Positions 1 to 7,046 of a stretch of 64,000 bases of DNA are shown piece after piece (positions within the stretch are counted from its first letter, which is position 1; each line of letters starts with the position of its first letter). Source of the DNA: CAZADA01 sp964526675 (GTDB taxonomy: Bacteria > Pseudomonadota > Alphaproteobacteria > Caulobacterales > Maricaulaceae). The stretch covers positions 1 to 64,000 of the forward strand of contig CAZGLY010000011.1 in the NCBI GenBank assembly GCA_964526675.1. The letters run 5' to 3'. The position numbers and the translations under genes are program-made. Under the pieces are notes generated by a model that saw nothing but the letters and a program-made list of their open reading frames with translations, was not told where the DNA came from and did no database searches.

Positions 1-2
1 TG

Positions 3-281
3 CTGAATCGCGGCGACCGTCTGACCGAGCTGCTGAAGCAAAACCAGTTTTCGCCGCTGCGCACGGAAGAGCAGGTGGCGGTGATTTACGCCGGCACGCG
101 GGGCTATCTCGATGGCGTTGCGACGGCGGATGTGAAGCGCTTCGAGCAGGGGTTGCTGCAATACCTGAACTCGACGGGCAAGGCCGTGCTCGACGCGATC
201 TGGAGCAACAAAAAACTCACCGATGACGTCGAAAAAGAACTGAAAGCCGCCATCGAGGATTATACGCGAACCTTCGCCTAG
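3..281 (+). CDS. atpA: ATP synthase F1 subunit alpha, C-terminal fragment
   Basis: The gene runs off the left edge, so only its last 92 codons are present and the first two bases of the window belong to a split codon. The visible protein matches the C-terminal helical domain of F1 alpha, with the RTEEQVAVIYAGTRGYLD segment and a helical tail ending ...DYTRTFA. In the F1 head this domain lies at the membrane-facing side, close to gamma and beta. The nucleotide-binding part is outside the window. The next subunit gene, atpG, follows only after about 365 bases, which is loose for this operon. The identity is secure; the start cannot be seen. Confidence 0.95.
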   Translation: MNRGDRLTELLKQNQFSPLRTEEQVAVIYAGTRGYLDGVATADVKRFEQGLLQYLNSTGKAVLDAIWSNKKLTDDVEKELKAAIEDYTRTFA

Positions 282-646
282 TCTTCAGCACGGGACGGGC
301 GGCTGCGTCAATCGCGTGGCCGCCGCCCCACATCAGGACGGCGGCCCGGGTGGCGGCGATGGGCGGTGACGTCTGCGTGTTGGGCTGGCTCACCAAAGGC
401 GGTCCCGGTCGGGGAGACGCGCGGTAGGAGCGGTGACGCTTGGCGCGAGCGAATCCGTTTCGGGCCAAAGCCGTGAGCGTGAACAGGTTGCAGCCGTTGA
501 TCGTGGCGGTGTTCATTCTTCGTTGACGATCTGGCGTCGACATCAAACAACGCTGGATCGGCGTCGTCTCAGACCGCAGCGGCGCACCTTGTGGCCGCCG
601 CAGTGCGTCGATACAAACCGAGCGAACTTCATCGAGCGATGTCCTC
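282..646 (+). other. Long atpA-atpG spacer with one hairpin
   Basis: No convincing gene is seen here. Short open frames exist on both strands, but they lack ribosome binding sites and recognisable domains. The one structured element is an inverted repeat, GGCCGCCG at 318-325 against CGGCGGCC at 339-346, with a 13-base loop and no T run after it. It could slow or process the atp transcript between alpha and gamma, but this is inference. atpA and atpG usually lie within tens of bases of each other. Confidence 0.5.
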
Positions 647-1534
647 ATGCCCAACCTTAAAGATCTGAAAAACCGCATCGGCACGGTCAAATCGACCCAG
701 AAGATCACCAAGGCGATGCAGCTGGTCGCCGCGGCCAAGCTGAAGCGCGCTCAGGATCAAGCCGAGTCGGCGCGGCCCTATGCGCAGCGCATGGCTCGGG
801 TCGTGGCCAATCTGTCCGCCGCGGTGAAGGACACGCCCGGCGCGCCGCCGCTGTTGATCGGTTCGGGCAAAGACGCGGTGCATTTGCTGATTGTGTGCAC
901 CGCGGATCGGGGCCTCTGCGGCGGCTTCAACGCATCGATCGCGCGGTTGGCGCGTGAGCGCATTGTCGAGCTGGAGCGGGCGGGCAAGACCGTGAAGCTC
1001 CTGATCATTGGCCGCAAAGGCCATGACCAACTGAAACGTCTGCACAGCGACAAAATCATCGACGTGATCTCGTTGCGCGAGGTCAAGCGCCTGGACTCCA
1101 GCATCGCCGGCGGCATCGCCGACAAGGCGCGCGCGATGTTCGAGGCGGGCGAGATTGACGTCGCGACGTTGATTTTCTCGCGCTTCCAGTCGGTTCTCGC
1201 GCAGATCCCCACCATGAAGACCATCATCCCGGCGTCGGAATCTGTGGATGAAACGGCGGAAGGGCCTGATCTGCAGGGCGCCCAATACGAGTATGAGCCG
1301 GATGAGGAGGCGATCCTCGCGGACCTCCTGCCGCGCAATCTGACCACGCAAGTGTTCAGCGCGCTGTTGGAGAACGCCGCGGGCGAACAGGGCGCGCGGA
1401 TGTCGGCCATGGACAACGCGACGCGCAACGCCGGCGATCTGATCGACAGCCTGACGCTGCAATACAACCGCGCGCGTCAGGCCAACATCACCAAAGAACT
1501 CATCGAGATTATTTCGGGCGCTGAGGCGTTGTAG
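647..1534 (+). CDS. atpG: ATP synthase F1 subunit gamma
   Basis: This 295-residue protein is the central stalk of F1-ATPase, which couples c-ring rotation to catalysis in alpha3beta3. The family's two signature ends are present: an N-terminal helix with KNRIGTVKSTQKITKAMQLVA, and a C-terminal helix with YNRARQANITKELIEI, which together form the rotating coiled coil. Length is typical (285-300). The ATG was chosen because MPNLKDLK is the usual start; the Shine-Dalgarno signal ahead of it is weak. It keeps the expected order after atpA, but a lipoprotein gene separates it from atpD. Confidence 0.97.
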   Translation: MPNLKDLKNRIGTVKSTQKITKAMQLVAAAKLKRAQDQAESARPYAQRMARVVANLSAAVKDTPGAPPLLIGSGKDAVHLLIVCTADRGLCGGFNASIARLARERIVELERAGKTVKLLIIGRKGHDQLKRLHSDKIIDVISLREVKRLDSSIAGGIADKARAMFEAGEIDVATLIFSRFQSVLAQIPTMKTIIPASESVDETAEGPDLQGAQYEYEPDEEAILADLLPRNLTTQVFSALLENAAGEQGARMSAMDNATRNAGDLIDSLTLQYNRARQANITKELIEIISGAEAL

Positions 1535-1596
1535 GTCGCCCTGCGCGGCGCGCCGTGTTTCTGAGTCGTCGACCGAAGGATAGAAGGGGCGTCGCC

Positions 1597-2070
1597 ATGG
1601 GGTGCAAAGCTGTTGTGGGTGTCGCGACGGTCGCTGTGTTGGCGGCGTGTGCGAAGCCGACGCCCGACCTTCAACTGCGTTCGGAGACGGTCGACACGGT
1701 GGTTGCGGCGTCCAGCGGGACGCTCTGCGAACGCATGGCCGCCGACTACGACATGATCCGCCAGGAGCCCGAAGGCGGGCCCCTCGACGTGGACTGGGGA
1801 CCGGAGTATCGGGCGAGTTTCGCAAAACACGTCTTGCGCGCTGGCGGCGTGAACTTCGTCCTTGGGGTCGAAGACGGCAGTGGCGAGCAACGGTGCGGGG
1901 ACAGCTCCTCCGGCGTTGTGTGCGTGGTGACGGGCCCGGCGGTGCTGCGTGTCCAGACCGTGGCCGGCGACGCCCAGTATCAGGTGGCCGATGGCGAGCG
2001 CGTGCGCGTCGCCTCGACCCGAGCGCGCCTCAGCTGCCGCCAGGGGCGCAGCGAAGCGGAGGCGACCTAA
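1597..2070 (+). CDS. Putative lipoprotein inserted between atpG and atpD
   Basis: The protein has 157 residues. An AGAAGGGG ribosome site precedes the ATG, and the start MGCKAVVGVATVAVL is a lipoprotein signal peptide with the lipobox LAAC, giving Cys18 as the lipidated residue. The mature part is small and contains several further cysteines (CERMAADYD, QRCGDSS, VVCVV, LSCRQG) that could form disulfides in the periplasm. I recognise no family. It begins about 60 bases after atpG on the same strand, so cotranscription is likely. Whether it has anything to do with ATP synthase is unknown. An in-frame ATG 14 codons earlier lacks a Shine-Dalgarno and would spoil the signal peptide. Confidence 0.7.
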   Translation: MGCKAVVGVATVAVLAACAKPTPDLQLRSETVDTVVAASSGTLCERMAADYDMIRQEPEGGPLDVDWGPEYRASFAKHVLRAGGVNFVLGVEDGSGEQRCGDSSSGVVCVVTGPAVLRVQTVAGDAQYQVADGERVRVASTRARLSCRQGRSEAEAT

Positions 2071-2308
2071 GCGTCCATCGGGCGTCTCGGCGGCTGCGGC
2101 GCTGCGGAATGAAGCATTAGACACGGGCGGCCGGCTGCGTTAGGGGTCGCTGCGATGAATGCTGCGACGCGGTGTTTACCGAAGGTTTACACGCAGCGTC
2201 GTCTTCAACACAAAAGGGCTGGCTGTTGCGCCGTCGCCTTTTCAATCCAGATTTTGGGCGGTGGTCGATGAGGCCGCGGGAACCGCTCGCAACGTGTGAG
2301 ACCAGGGC

Positions 2309-3730
2309 ATGACGACGAACAACCGTGGGCGCGTGGCTCAAGTGATCGGGGCGGTGGTCGACGTGGAGTTTGACGAACATCTGCCCGACATTTTGAACGC
2401 GTTGGAGACGTATAACGGCGACCAGCGGCTGGTGCTGGAAGTGGCGCAGCACTTGGGCGAGAACATTGTCCGCGCCATCGCGATGGACTCCACGGAGGGG
2501 CTCACCCGCGGCCAGGACGTGACCGATACCGGCGAGCCGATTACGGTCCCTGTTGGTCCGGGGACGCTTGGCCGGATCATGGACGTCGTGGGTCAGCCGA
2601 TCGATGAACGCGGGCCGATTGACAGCGCGATCCGCGCGCCGATCCACCGCGACGCGCCGGAGTTCGTGGACCAATCGACGGAAGCGGAGATCCTGGTCAC
2701 CGGGATCAAAGTGATTGACTTGCTGTGCCCCTACGCGCGGGGCGGGAAGATCGGGCTGTTCGGCGGCGCGGGCGTCGGCAAGACCGTGTTGATTCAAGAG
2801 CTGATCAACAACATCGCGAAGCTGTTCGGCGGCTATTCGGTGTTTGCCGGCGTCGGCGAGCGCACGCGCGAGGGCAACGACCTCTATCACGAGATGCAAG
2901 ACGCCAAGGTGATCGACTTGAGCGGCGAAAGCCGCGCGACCCTGGTGTACGGCCAGATGAATGAACCGCCCGGCGCGCGCGCGCGCGTGGCGCTTACGGG
3001 TCTCGCCCAGGCGGAGTATTTCCGCGACCAAGAGGGCAAGGACGTGTTGTTCTTCGTGGACAACATCTTCCGCTTCACCCAAGCGGGCTCGGAAGTGTCG
3101 GCCCTGCTCGGCCGCATTCCCTCGGCCGTGGGCTACCAGCCCACCCTGGCGACCGACATGGGGGCGCTGCAGGAGCGGATCACGTCCACCAACAAGGGGT
3201 CGATCACCTCCGTGCAGGCGATTTACGTTCCCGCCGACGATTTGACCGACCCCGCGCCGGCCACGTCCTTCTCGCACTTGGACGCAACGACCGTGCTCAA
3301 CCGCTCCATCGCGGAGAAGGGCATCTATCCGGCCATCGATCCGTTGGACTCTACATCGCGGATCCTGGAGCCGGGCGTTGTGGGCGACGAGCACTACGAG
3401 ACCGCGCGCCGCGTGCAAGAGATCCTGCAGCGCTACAAGTCCTTGCAGGACATCATCGCGATCCTGGGCATGGACGAGCTGTCGGAGGAGGACCGCCTCA
3501 CCGTCGCTCGCGCGCGCAAGATCGAACGCTTCCTCAGCCAGCCCTTCGATGTGGCTGAGGTGTTCACGGGCTTCCCGGGCATTCAGGTGCCGCTGGAGGA
3601 CACGGTCTCCAGCTTCCGCCGCTTGTGCGATGGCGAGTTCGACCACCTGCCGGAGCCGGCCTTCTACATGGTCGGCACGATCGCTGAGGCGGAAGAGAAA
3701 GCCCGCAAACTCGCGTCCGAAGCGGCGTAA
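2309..3730 (+). CDS. atpD: ATP synthase F1 subunit beta
   Basis: This is the 473-residue catalytic subunit of F1-ATPase. All landmarks are visible: Walker A GGAGVGKT at about 152-159, the catalytic glutamate in GERTREGND near 184, Walker B LFFVDNIFRF near 247-256, and the DELSEED lever at 389-395. The length matches the family. The ATG follows a 238-base spacer after the lipoprotein gene. A very long open frame on the opposite strand is a high-GC shadow of this gene. The reading is intact, with no frameshift or missing motif. Confidence 0.98.
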   Translation: MTTNNRGRVAQVIGAVVDVEFDEHLPDILNALETYNGDQRLVLEVAQHLGENIVRAIAMDSTEGLTRGQDVTDTGEPITVPVGPGTLGRIMDVVGQPIDERGPIDSAIRAPIHRDAPEFVDQSTEAEILVTGIKVIDLLCPYARGGKIGLFGGAGVGKTVLIQELINNIAKLFGGYSVFAGVGERTREGNDLYHEMQDAKVIDLSGESRATLVYGQMNEPPGARARVALTGLAQAEYFRDQEGKDVLFFVDNIFRFTQAGSEVSALLGRIPSAVGYQPTLATDMGALQERITSTNKGSITSVQAIYVPADDLTDPAPATSFSHLDATTVLNRSIAEKGIYPAIDPLDSTSRILEPGVVGDEHYETARRVQEILQRYKSLQDIIAILGMDELSEEDRLTVARARKIERFLSQPFDVAEVFTGFPGIQVPLEDTVSSFRRLCDGEFDHLPEPAFYMVGTIAEAEEKARKLASEAA

Positions 3731-3815
3731 CGCTCCCGCACCCAGGAGCGCATTCTGAGCGCTCTCGGTGGTCGTGACGCTCGCACGCTGGCGCACGTCG
3801 CGACCACCGCGCGCC

Positions 3816-4043
3816 CTAGACGTAGTGCCGGGATACGCCTCCAGAGCTTTGGCCGATCGGCTCAACGCAGGCGCACATGTGTTCGCTCAAGGCGGCGCCA
3901 AACGCGCTGACGCCCCGGAGCGCCACGTCTATGATCATGGCGGCGGCTAAGTCTCCCCACAGTTGCGTGCCGATCGCGACAGCGACTGTCCAAAAGGCGA
4001 GCGTTCCAAACCATCCTCGACGGTGTGTTTGATCAGACGACAT
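3816..4043 (-). CDS. Small putative membrane protein, antisense within the atp cluster
   Basis: This is a 75-residue open frame. An AGGGAG site lies about seven bases before its ATG, a good Shine-Dalgarno for this genome. The product starts MSSDQTHRRGW and has a hydrophobic stretch (about residues 11-55, containing FGTLAFWTVAVAIGTQLWG and AAAMIIDVALRG) that could form one or two membrane segments. The tail contains two cysteines (HMCACVEP). No homology is recognised. It lies between atpD and the next forward gene on the opposite strand, so it would not be part of an atp transcript. It may be spurious; the ribosome site and hydrophobicity are the only support. Confidence 0.42.
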   Translation of the reverse strand: MSSDQTHRRGWFGTLAFWTVAVAIGTQLWGDLAAAMIIDVALRGVSAFGAALSEHMCACVEPIGQSSGGVSRHYV

Positions 4044-4444
4044 TCTGAGTCTCCCTGCGAGCCTGGACCACGCACCGTGAGCATCGACCAAAGTTCGCTC
4101 CTGAGGGAGCGCTTTTGCTTGCGAGAAACCAGCACGTTGAGCGCGCGCACGCCTTTGCGCGCGAAAATCGCTGGGCGATGGCCGTTGACGCGGGATGCTG
4201 GCGCGAGTTTCGGGATATCGCCGGGTCTTCCGAAGATCCGTGCAATGATGTGATCTTTCGCTCGGCATTCGGCGCGCACCCGCGCCGCGTGCGTCGTTCG
4301 CGAGTGACTGTGTGATTTTCGCCAAAGCCGCGGAATTGTGCGGCGATTTCACTGTCAAGCACTATTGCGGTTGAAAGCTGTCGAGTTTCAGCGGACAACC
4401 CACGGCGTCCGCGCCGCCTCCTTCGTCCTCCGGGAGCTCGATCC
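4044..4444. other. Intergenic region, no gene seen
   Basis: This stretch separates the small reverse-strand frame from the forward 311-residue gene. Short frames in several phases have no ribosome sites or domains. It probably holds divergent control sequences for its two neighbours, but I could not pick out a -10/-35 pair, a hairpin with a T run, or a repeat with confidence. Confidence 0.4.
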
Positions 4445-5380
4445 ATGTCCGACGGCATCAATCGCGCGGCGGCGTTTCGCGCCGTCTACGGTTATCTGCG
4501 CACGGTCGAACGCAGCATCACGGACAAGGCCTTCCTGGCCATGCGGCCGGCTGGCGACGAGGAAGCGCGCCACCTTACCCGGGCGGTGCGCAACAACGCG
4601 CAAGTCGACGGCGCTGTGGAATGGCTGCCGACGGCGACGGCCGTTTTGGCGGAAATGGTCGCGGCCAATGACGTTGCGATCCCGACGGCGATCGAACCGT
4701 TGTGGCGTGCGTTGCAGCCAGGCGCCTTAAATTCATATGAAATAAAAGAAGACGCAGGCTTCCCCTTTTTCCTTGATGAAAGTCACATTCAAACATTTTA
4801 CCACAAACAGGCGCGGATTAACCAACCGGAATTGTTTGTTCAGCGGTATTGTGGATCTTGGCGTGTCTTCAGGCGCTCGTCGGGCGCGCCGGATCGGATC
4901 AATCGATCGTTTCTCAACATCAAGCCGCGGGACGTGTTGGAGAAGCTTGGTCGCCCGGTTCCCGAGTTCACGCTGTACGCCGCGCGAGAGGACGAGCCCG
5001 GCGGCTACTCCGCGCGCGGCGGCATGTACGCTGTGGAAGACTTGATGGTGCTCCTCGGCGCTCGCATTGGCCGCAACACGCCGGTCCTGTTGGTCTGGCG
5101 TCAGTCCGTGGAGTTCGAGCGCGCCTCGGAGTTGGCGCGGATCGGCAAAGGGCTCATGTACACCAGCAACAGCGATGGGCGGCCAATCATGGCGCGGTTC
5201 ATCGCGCAGCACATTCCCGGATCCCGCGAGGCGCGCGACGACGTGTATCATGAGTTGCGGCGACAGGAACGAAAGGCGGCCGGCTCGGTTTCGGTGGGGG
5301 ATTTGCGCGACATGCTTTCGCCGGAGGACCTGGAGATGTTGCAGGCGGTCAGCCCGAGCGATATGGCGATGACGCTCTAG
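4445..5380 (+). CDS. Protein of unknown function in the atp cluster
   Basis: This 311-residue soluble protein has no signal peptide or membrane segment. The family is not recognised. It appears two-part: a helical N-terminal region (about 1-95), then a mixed region with RYCGSWRVFRRSSGAPDRINRS-like and LIGK/GLMYTSNSDGRP-like segments suggestive of a beta-rich ligand-sensing fold (impression only). Bases 4728-4870 are clearly AT-richer than the rest, with codons such as ATA and AGT that are rare here. It is followed 35 bases later by a PH-domain membrane protein on the same strand, so the two may be cotranscribed with atpC. Codon phase elsewhere looks normal, so the gene is probably real. Confidence 0.75.
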   Translation: MSDGINRAAAFRAVYGYLRTVERSITDKAFLAMRPAGDEEARHLTRAVRNNAQVDGAVEWLPTATAVLAEMVAANDVAIPTAIEPLWRALQPGALNSYEIKEDAGFPFFLDESHIQTFYHKQARINQPELFVQRYCGSWRVFRRSSGAPDRINRSFLNIKPRDVLEKLGRPVPEFTLYAAREDEPGGYSARGGMYAVEDLMVLLGARIGRNTPVLLVWRQSVEFERASELARIGKGLMYTSNSDGRPIMARFIAQHIPGSREARDDVYHELRRQERKAAGSVSVGDLRDMLSPEDLEMLQAVSPSDMAMTL

Positions 5381-5415
5381 GCGGCGACGCTCGGGGCCGC
5401 GAGTTGGGGGTGACT

Positions 5416-5943
5416 GTGGCGTATTTGGAGAAAATGATGTTGGCGGGGGAGGAGGCGGAGTACGCGCCGCGCTTCTCAAACATGGCCCACTATGGCGCGC
5501 CGATCCTGGAGTTCGTGGCCGTGACAGGCTTGTGGAGCGTTGCGCGCGGGTTGCTGCTGGACCCGCTGACGGAAAGCCAGTCCCCCCAGATCCAACAGTG
5601 GTTTCAGTGGGCGTACCTGGCGGGCCTGGCGGTGTTCGCGGGACGTTTGGTGTGGCGGCTGACGCTGCGCTTCATCCGCATGCGGTTTCGCGAGCTGGCG
5701 GTCACCAATCGTCGGTTTGTGGAGAAAGACGGCGTGTTCAATGTGGAGTTTTGGGCCACGGATTTGGAGAAGATCGTGCGCGTCGCCATTGAGCAACCTT
5801 GGCTTGGACGCATTTTTAACTATGGCGCCGTGACGATCGTCACGGTCGGTGAGGTTAGCCACACGACCCGTGACGTGGCGGATCCCGCCAGCCTCCAACA
5901 CGCGCTGCACGCCCGCATGCAGGGGGCGACCGTCGCCGCCTGA
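5416..5943 (+). CDS. Membrane protein with bacterial PH-like domain
   Basis: The protein has about 175 residues. Two hydrophobic helices (around ILEFVAVTGLWSVARGLLL and YLAGLAVFAGRLVW) are followed by a segment typical of the bacterial PH domain of YdbS/YvbH-like proteins: RELAVTNRRFVEKDGVFN, then DLEKIVRVAIEQPWLGRIFNYGAVTIVT. In these families the last part describes how the chosen form affects beta strands of the domain; the molecular role is unknown. The GTG at 5416 was chosen because GGGGG lies five bases before it; GTG at 5410, TTG at 5404 and an internal ATG are alternatives. It ends 76 bases before atpC on the same strand, suggesting a shared transcript. Confidence 0.75.
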   Translation: MAYLEKMMLAGEEAEYAPRFSNMAHYGAPILEFVAVTGLWSVARGLLLDPLTESQSPQIQQWFQWAYLAGLAVFAGRLVWRLTLRFIRMRFRELAVTNRRFVEKDGVFNVEFWATDLEKIVRVAIEQPWLGRIFNYGAVTIVTVGEVSHTTRDVADPASLQHALHARMQGATVAA

Positions 5944-6019
5944 GGCGGCGCTGCGGCCTCAGCCTCGACGCGGCCGGGAGCGCGCCTTAAAAGAACGGCG
6001 CGCAATGAAAGGAAAACCC

Positions 6020-6430
6020 ATGGCGGAGACGTTTCAATTCAGCCTCGTGTCCCCGGAGCGCGAAGTGGTCTCCGATGTCGTGGAGCAGGTGATTGTCCCT
6101 GGGGCGCAGGGCGACTTTGGCGTGCTCGCGCGTCATGCGCCGTTCATGACCACGCTGCGTGCGGGCGCGCTCGTGATCATGAAGGATGGCGCGTCGCGCA
6201 AGGTCTTTGTGCGCGGCGGTTTTGCCGACGTGACGCCCGAGGGTTTGACGGTTTTGGCGGAAGACGCGGCGTTGCTCGACGACGTGTCGAGCGCGGATTT
6301 GGAGCGGCGGCTCCAGGATGCGCGCACGGCCCTAAGCGCGGCGGACGAGGCCGCTCAACCCGCCGCTGCGGCGGAGGTGGAGCGCTTGGAGGCCATGCTG
6401 CAGGCCCTTGCTCAGGCCGCTTACGTCTAA
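6020..6430 (+). CDS. atpC: ATP synthase F1 subunit epsilon
   Basis: This 136-residue protein joins the foot of gamma to the c-ring and can inhibit ATP hydrolysis. The N-terminal beta sandwich is clear (FSLVSPEREVVSDVVEQVIV, then GAQGDFGVLARHAPFMTTLR, the usual GxxGDFGVLxxHAPxxT pattern), followed by a helical alanine- and glutamate-rich C-terminal hairpin. The ATG at 6020 is preceded by AAAGGA at the right distance; an ATG five codons earlier is less well placed. It is the last F1 gene here but lies more than 2 kb from atpD, behind two unrelated genes. Confidence 0.95.
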   Translation: MAETFQFSLVSPEREVVSDVVEQVIVPGAQGDFGVLARHAPFMTTLRAGALVIMKDGASRKVFVRGGFADVTPEGLTVLAEDAALLDDVSSADLERRLQDARTALSAADEAAQPAAAAEVERLEAMLQALAQAAYV

Positions 6431-6491
6431 ACGCTCAGGGGCCATCAGGCGGCCGTGCGCGCGCGTTGGCGCGCTTGTACGGCTTCGGGCC

Positions 6492-7046
6492 TCACGCGTC
6501 GACGAAGCGAGCGAACTCCGTGGCGACCACCTCGTACACGCCGCGCTTCCACGGAATGATCAGGTCGGGCGTCAGGGCCAGCCGCTCCCAGCGCCACGCC
6601 CGAAACTCCGGCGGTTGATGGGTGTTGAGGGCGACGTCACGGTCCGCCCCCAAAAAGCGGAACGCGAACCAGCGTTGCTTTTGGCCAATCCAGCCGCCTT
6701 TGCCGTCGGCGCGTTTGCGCGCCAACACGTCCGGCGGAAAATCATAGGCCAGCCACCGGTCGATCACGCCGAGAAGCGACACCAAATCCGCGCGGACGCC
6801 GGTTTCCTCCGCCAGCTCGCGCAGGGCGGCGGCGTACAGGTCCTCGCCGGGATCGACCCCGCCTTGGGGCATTTGCCATGGGTGCGTGTCGCGATCGCCC
6901 TCTCGGCCGCTGTGGGCGCGTTCCCCGATCCACACCTGGCCTGTCGCGTTGAACAGGCACAGCCCGACATTGGCGCGGTGTTTCGATAAGTCACGCCCCG
7001 GCGCGTCCGCGAAAGCCGTCTGTGGCGCGTCAATGCCCGTCGCCAT
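6492..7046 (-). CDS. rppH: RNA pyrophosphohydrolase (Nudix)
   Basis: This 184-residue enzyme removes pyrophosphate from the 5' end of triphosphorylated RNAs, starting mRNA decay. The Nudix box spans about residues 62-84 (GGVDPGEDL...RELAEETGV, matching GX5EX7REUXEEXGU), preceded by WQMPQ as in RppH and diadenosine-polyphosphate hydrolases. WFAFRF and the tail IIPWKRGVYEVV also fit. AGGAAAA lies before the ATG. The gene overlaps the end of the upstream deacetylase gene by 17 bases, so translation is probably coupled. It faces atpC tail to tail. Confidence 0.93.
   Translation of the reverse strand: MATGIDAPQTAFADAPGRDLSKHRANVGLCLFNATGQVWIGERAHSGREGDRDTHPWQMPQGGVDPGEDLYAAALRELAEETGVRADLVSLLGVIDRWLAYDFPPDVLARKRADGKGGWIGQKQRWFAFRFLGADRDVALNTHQPPEFRAWRWERLALTPDLIIPWKRGVYEVVATEFARFVDA

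Noticed and set aside
2117..3865. A 582-codon open frame antisense to atpD
   Set aside because: Shadow of a highly conserved gene; composition is non-protein-like and it spans the atpD start and end without control signals.
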